Shown here: piece by piece, positions 41,568 through 42,664 of the stretch
How positions within the stretch are numbered: the stretch's first letter is position 1
How the letters are laid out: each line of letters starts with the position of its first letter
Assembly: GCA_003252455.1 (NCBI GenBank)
Contig: QKED01000118.1
Coordinates: forward strand, 1-42,664
From: Gammaproteobacteria bacterium
Lineage (GTDB): Bacteria; Pseudomonadota; Gammaproteobacteria; Thiohalomonadales; Thiohalomonadaceae
Length of the DNA stretch: 42,664 nucleotides
Direction: 5' to 3'
Program-made: the position numbers and the translations under genes
Notes under the pieces: model-generated
The model's database searches: none
What the model was told of the DNA's origin: nothing
Seen by the model: the letters and a program-made list of their open reading frames with translations, nothing else

Positions 41568-42664
41568 ATGAGCACTCAATTCCACCGTTCTCCCCTCTCC
41601 CTCGCACTGGCTGTTGCGACCCTGGCAGGCGGTGCCCTGTTCGCCCACCAGGCGGCTGCCAACACCGCTGCCGACACCACCATCCTCAACGTGGTGCACG
41701 TCTACTATCAGGACGCCGGTCTCTCCACCAGCTTCGAGGCCACTGCCTCTGCCAGTGTCACCGTCAACCTGGTCGAGTCCGGCCTGACCGTGACGACGGC
41801 CATCGACCAGACCGTCGGCTCCGGCGCCACCGCCACCTACGTCTACGACCTCACCGCCACCGCCAACGGTAGCGATACCTATGACGTGGAGATCGCCAAG
41901 GGCGCCACCTCCGGGGTGATCAACGACGCGGTCACCTATAGCCTGCTCGACAATACCGGTGCCGCCGTGGGCGCTCCGGTCGCCGCAGGCGTCACCAGCG
42001 TCACCCTGGGCGCCTCGCTGATCACCGCCGTGACCGCCGAGGACACCCTGCAGTTCGCCGGTGGCACCTTGAGCAACATCTCCGCCGGTGACGTGGTGGT
42101 GATCAATGGTGAGTCCTTCATCGTCACCTCCGTGGTCGCCGGCTCCGGCGCCAGCCACGACAACACCGGTGCCACCGCGCACACCGATATCGGCGTCACC
42201 ACCGCCGAGGTCGCCGGTGTCCTGGTGCTGCAGGCCCACCCGGCCGGCAGTGCGGTGGCCCCCTCCTTCGTCAGCGGCTCCACCTCCGCAGTGGCCAATG
42301 TCGGTGACCTGGTGGCCGAGCGCGTGAGTCTGGCCATCTACTCCACCGCCGACACCAACACCGCCGCCGACGGCACCGTGGTGCACACCCTGGAGAGCGA
42401 CTACAACAGCAACGGCACCATCAACACCTCCGGTGACGGCTATGCCAACACCAGCAACACCACCACCTTCACCGGTACCCAGCTCTCCATCACCAAGAGC
42501 GTGCGTAACGTGACGGCCGGTGAGGTCGCCTACGCCGCCACTACCACCGGTGACCCCACCGACGTGCTGGAGTACGAGGTGATCGTGGAGAACACCGGTG
42601 GCGGTAGCGCGGCCAACGTCTACGTGGTCGACACCGTGCCCACCTACACCTCCCTGGTGGTCTC
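41568..42664 (+). CDS. Large exported surface-type protein with DUF11-like repeat (runs off the right edge)
   Basis: At least 365 residues; open to the window end. The start MSTQFHRSPLSLALAVATLAGGALFAHQAAA is a classical signal peptide with cleavage after about residue 32. The rest is very rich in Thr, Ala, Val, Gly, Ser, Asn and Asp and contains no Cys, no Trp and no Met after the start, as in secreted beta-rich adhesins and S-layer-like proteins. From about residue 307 (TQLSITKSVRNVTAG...VLEYEVIVENTGGGSAANVYVVDTVPTYTSLVV) it follows the DUF11/B_ant_repeat pattern: E-Y-x-I-x-x-x-N-x-G, then V-x-D-x-x-P. More repeats are likely downstream. TGAGG lies nine bases before ATG 41568; an in-frame ATG at 41553 is the alternative. 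Confidence 0.82.
   Translation, partial: MSTQFHRSPLSLALAVATLAGGALFAHQAAANTAADTTILNVVHVYYQDAGLSTSFEATASASVTVNLVESGLTVTTAIDQTVGSGATATYVYDLTATANGSDTYDVEIAKGATSGVINDAVTYSLLDNTGAAVGAPVAAGVTSVTLGASLITAVTAEDTLQFAGGTLSNISAGDVVVINGESFIVTSVVAGSGASHDNTGATAHTDIGVTTAEVAGVLVLQAHPAGSAVAPSFVSGSTSAVANVGDLVAERVSLAIYSTADTNTAADGTVVHTLESDYNSNGTINTSGDGYANTSNTTTFTGTQLSITKSVRNVTAGEVAYAATTTGDPTDVLEYEVIVENTGGGSAANVYVVDTVPTYTSLVV

Noticed and set aside
41538-42386. 282-codon minus-strand frame rich in Gly, His and Val
   Set aside because: It mirrors the surface-protein gene, whose plus-strand frame has a signal peptide, ribosome-binding site and a DUF11-like repeat.

Overview
The window is a compact, GC-rich chromosomal segment from a gammaproteobacterium. 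The block rpsB-tsf-pyrH-frr-uppS-cdsA-dxr-rseP with map-glnD divergent from it, followed by dapC/dapD/yffB-like/dapE, is a typical gammaproteobacterial order. A membrane-bound [NiFe] uptake hydrogenase operon, an Mrp antiporter and a methylthioinosine-type phosphorylase would suit a lithotrophic or phototrophic sulfur bacterium (Chromatiales-like). That placement is inference; no rRNA or other taxonomic marker is present. I see no tRNA, rRNA, CRISPR array, transposase or integrase.

Layout. 1-6619 (minus): translation and envelope-precursor operon running from rpsB to a truncated rseP. 6620-6997: divergent control region with an rpsB promoter and structured leader. 6998-15688 (plus): map, glnD, dapC, dapD, yffB-like, dapE, an unknown acidic protein and a methyltransferase, with a small VOC gene on the minus strand. 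15788-20735 (plus): a YbhGFSR-type ABC exporter. 20736-21150: regulatory region with a sigma-54-type -24/-12 element and an upstream TTG-N5-CAA site. 21151-25324 (plus): hupSLCD hydrogenase operon closed by a hairpin. 25419-28075 (minus): a cyclic-nucleotide-binding protein with a CRP-like operator, a cupin, and a YadGH-type ABC exporter. 28284-29633 (plus): a DUF898 membrane protein. 29630-35384 (minus): mrpA/B-C-D-E-F-G, all overlapping. 35533-37442 (minus): a ThiE-like protein, a purine nucleoside phosphorylase and a hypoxanthine phosphoribosyltransferase. 37824-38159 (plus): a small protein ending in a CC tail. 38169-40860 (minus): CreA, a membrane-anchored unknown and an ABCG-like exporter. 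40861-41567: a 0.7 kb AT-rich non-coding stretch with two strong inverted repeats. 41568-end (plus): the start of a large Cys-free, Thr/Ala/Val/Gly-rich exported protein with a DUF11-like repeat.

Functional reading. The left third is housekeeping: translation, isoprenoid and phospholipid precursors, diaminopimelate synthesis and nitrogen sensing. The middle is energy metabolism: HupSL oxidises H2 in the periplasm and HupC carries electrons to quinone. HupS has all six cysteines that define the oxygen-tolerant [4Fe-3S] type. Mrp couples the proton gradient to sodium export. The parts most worth a second look are the hydrogenase promoter, the leader peptide overlapping mrpA, the CRP-like operator before a cNMP-binding protein without a DNA-binding domain, and the AT-rich region plus surface protein at the right edge.
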